A program made the translations under genes and the position numbers. 16,724 bases of DNA, from the NCBI GenBank assembly GCA_027024125.1, contig JALVSV010000184.1:1-16724 (forward strand). The letters run 5' to 3'. The notes beneath the pieces were generated by a model. That model worked only from the letters and a program-made list of their open reading frames with translations. It did not search any database and was not told the DNA's origin. This document shows positions 15,320-16,724 of this stretch, piece after piece; within the stretch, counting starts at the first letter, position 1; each line of letters starts with the position of its first letter. This stretch comes from Methylothermaceae bacterium (GTDB lineage: Bacteria > Pseudomonadota > Gammaproteobacteria > Methylococcales > Methylothermaceae).

Positions 15320-15819
15320 AATCCGTACAAAACAGGATCAATCATCATCAAAGTAGCCGGTTTGAATGCATAGTTGCACTTCAACAAATCCCTGTAAGGC
15401 CCATGGGAATAGTCTGATAACTCCTGACATCAAGAATATTTTCGATTGCTTACCGTGAAAGATTGTTGGAAGGAAGCAGGGCATTGGTTTTCGGACCGCT
15501 GTAAATCCGTCCATGGAAGCTCGGACATGGCCATCCAGGCCATGTACGCCCTCAAACCAACACCCTGATCCCTGCTTGGTTCTTTCATGCATCGGGGTGA
15601 AAAAAGGTTTCATGATCGATAGGCCATGGATCATTTATATCGACGCAATTGTGTTTTTTCCTCGTTGTGAAAATCGCGGCAGGCTGTCCAGATCTTCATA
15701 ATATGTCCTGGCGTGTTGTTTGACATAGAAAACAAACTGGACAATCTGTATGATCTGGCTGAAAACCTGGTTGTATGATCAGAAATAGATAAAATCAGGC
15801 TTATTATAGGTTGTTTTGC
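15320..15819. other. About 500 bp without a credible gene
   Basis: The gap separates the divergently transcribed GGDEF-EAL gene and ccmA. It holds the palindromic repeat described at 15456-15587 and, nearer ccmA, an AT-rich stretch (about 15715-15815) with TTGACA (15720-15725), TAAAAT (15790-15795) and TATTAT (15802-15807). No pair of these has a normal 16-18 bp spacing, so no promoter is called with confidence. Open frames here of up to 98 codons look like products of the repeat, not genes. Confidence 0.6.
15456..15587. repeat. Palindromic intergenic repeat (REP/MITE-like)
   Basis: Nested inverted arms share one centre: TGAAAGA (15456-15462) with TCTTTCA (15581-15587), AAGCAGGG (15474-15481) with CCCTGCTT (15570-15577), TTGGTTT (about 15484-15490) with AAACCAA, and a central perfect hairpin ACATGGCC-ATCCA-GGCCATGT (15525-15545). 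The self-complementary TCCATGGA (15510-15517) lies in between. From memory this resembles palindromic intergenic repeats common in gammaproteobacteria that produce short spurious ORFs; that similarity could not be tested here. It differs in sequence from the element at 2850-3058. Confidence 0.55.
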
Positions 15820-16443
15820 ATGGAGAATTCCTGTTTCCTACGTGTGTCCGGCCTCGAGTGTGTGCGCGGAGACCGGTTGTTGTTTTGCAATCTGCATTTT
15901 GAACTCACTGCTGGAGAATTGCTTCACATTGAAGGTGCCAACGGTTGCGGCAAGACCAGTCTGTTAAGAATCCTGTGCGGGCTGGGACTGCCCGAGGAAG
16001 GAGAAATCTTGTGGAACGACCAACCCATCCACAAGATTCGGCATGAATATTTTCAGGAACTGGCTTATCTGGGCCATCACCCAGGCATCAAGGGTGAGCT
16101 GACCCCGCTGGAAAATTTGAACCTGGTCACCCGCCTGTACCGCACCAGGGAAGATGCAGACATTGAAGGCATCCTGGCTGCTGCCGGACTGGATGCCCAC
16201 CTCGAAGTTCCTGCCAGGGCCCTGTCAGCAGGACAAAGACAACGCATCGCCCTGTCAAGGCTGTTGCTGCAACAGGCAACCCTGTGGATTCTGGACGAAC
16301 CCTTTACTTCACTGGACATACACGGCATCTCCTGGGTTCAAGCTTTGCTGGACACTCACCTGAAAGAAGGGGGCCTGGTCGTACTGACGTCCCACCAACA
16401 GTTACAAACCCAGTGTCCAGTCCGGACTCTGAAGCTGGGATAG
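15820..16443 (+). CDS. ccmA: Cytochrome c maturation ABC transporter, ATP-binding protein CcmA
   Basis: ATPase of the CcmABCD complex, which releases holo-CcmE from CcmC in the heme handling pathway of system I cytochrome c maturation; located on the cytoplasmic face of the inner membrane. Length is 207 aa, the same as E. coli CcmA. Motifs: Walker A GANGCGKT (39-46), GHHPGIKGELTPLENL (85-100, a CcmA-typical segment; the Q-loop position is His87 where E. coli has Gln), signature LSAGQ (135-139), Walker B LWILDE (155-160), switch His192. The ATG at 15820 gives the family N-terminus; a TTG nine bases upstream is less likely. The ribosome site is weak. It is followed after 4 nt by a MarC-type gene instead of ccmB. 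Confidence 0.92.
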   Translation: MENSCFLRVSGLECVRGDRLLFCNLHFELTAGELLHIEGANGCGKTSLLRILCGLGLPEEGEILWNDQPIHKIRHEYFQELAYLGHHPGIKGELTPLENLNLVTRLYRTREDADIEGILAAAGLDAHLEVPARALSAGQRQRIALSRLLLQQATLWILDEPFTSLDIHGISWVQALLDTHLKEGGLVVLTSHQQLQTQCPVRTLKLG

Positions 16444-16447
16444 CTCC

Positions 16448-16724
16448 ATGACACTGGCCGAGGAATTCCTCACCCTGTTCATCCCTCTTCTTATCATCAT
16501 GGATCCGGTGGGCAACCTGCCGCTTTTCCTCAGCATGACATCCAATCATGATCCCCGGCATCAGGCGACCATTGCTGCAACAGCCTGTGGCACAGCCGCG
16601 GTCATACTTTTGTTGTTTGGCCTGACAGGTGATTCCATTCTGCGTTTTTTCGGCATCACCATCCCGGCCTTTCAACTGGCAGGAGGATTCATCTTTTTTA
16701 TCTATGCACTGCAGATGTTGAACC
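16448..16724 (+). CDS. MarC-family integral membrane protein (3' end outside window)
   Basis: The first 92 residues are visible: MTLAEEFLTLFIPLLIIMDP, then VGNLPLFLSMTS, a second hydrophobic helix (about 42-58) and a third starting near FQLAGGFIFFIYALQML. The DPVGNLPLFL segment and helix pattern are typical of the MarC/UPF0056 family, six-helix inner-membrane proteins of unknown transport activity. The start lies 4 nt behind the ccmA stop, suggesting cotranscription. The gene is cut by the window end, so its length and what follows (ccmB would be expected near ccmA) are unknown. Confidence 0.85.
   Translation, partial: MTLAEEFLTLFIPLLIIMDPVGNLPLFLSMTSNHDPRHQATIAATACGTAAVILLLFGLTGDSILRFFGITIPAFQLAGGFIFFIYALQMLN

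Noticed and set aside
15338..15634. 98-codon open frame on the minus strand
   Set aside because: It lies across the palindromic repeat, has no ribosome site or family-like motif, and its sequence is explained by the repeat.
15720..15754. TTGACA with TATGAT as a ccmA promoter
   Set aside because: The spacing is 23 bp, too long for a sigma-70 promoter, and the site is about 65 bp or more from the start.
1..16724. tRNA, rRNA, riboswitch or phage attachment sites
   Set aside because: No tRNA cloverleaf, rRNA segment, known riboswitch core or integrase-linked duplication was recognised by eye.

Overview
The window looks like a chromosomal piece of a gammaproteobacterial C1-utiliser, most likely a methanotroph of the Methylococcales. 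This rests on a set of tetrahydromethanopterin (H4MPT) and methylofuran type genes: a Fae homologue, a dihydropteroate-synthase-like protein, a DUF447 protein and an MfnB-type aldolase. These sit beside ordinary gammaproteobacterial housekeeping genes (mrcB, hemH, folE, folP, pyrD, ccmA). The genus cannot be fixed from the sequence alone.

Layout. 1-313: C-terminal end of an EAL-domain protein. 478-2811: PBP1b-type peptidoglycan synthase (+). 2850-3058: palindrome-rich element with 26-bp terminal inverted repeats, lying between convergent transcription units. 5579-3156 (-): compact run folE > hemH > DUF2459 lipoprotein > 62-aa CxxC membrane protein, with 3-nt to overlapping junctions. 5699-6259 (+): Fae homologue, divergent from folE and behind a good -35 box. 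7598-6319 (-): folP followed by a pterin-4a-carbinolamine dehydratase, ending at a hairpin terminator. 7679-10346 (+): three genes joined by two ATGA overlaps (DHPS-like, DUF447, MfnB), followed after 34 nt by pyrD. 15319-11381 (-): a 1312-codon transmembrane HAMP-GAF-PAS-PAS-GAF-GGDEF-EAL protein whose 3' end overlaps pyrD tail to tail by 44 bp. 15320-15819: about 500 bp without a credible gene, holding a second palindromic repeat. 15820-16443: ccmA. 16448-end: start of a MarC-family membrane protein.

How the genes fit together. FolE makes dihydroneopterin triphosphate, the common precursor of folate and methanopterin. FolP is the folate-branch synthase. The DHPS-like protein across the divergent promoter is a candidate for methanopterin-branch chemistry. 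MfnB makes the furan precursor of methylofuran. Fae in its classical form joins formaldehyde to H4MPT, but the homologue here lacks the usual catalytic histidine. The most interesting points are that altered Fae, the coupled DHPS-like/DUF447/MfnB operon, the MITE-like element, and the uncharacterised lipoprotein plus CxxC membrane protein pair behind hemH.
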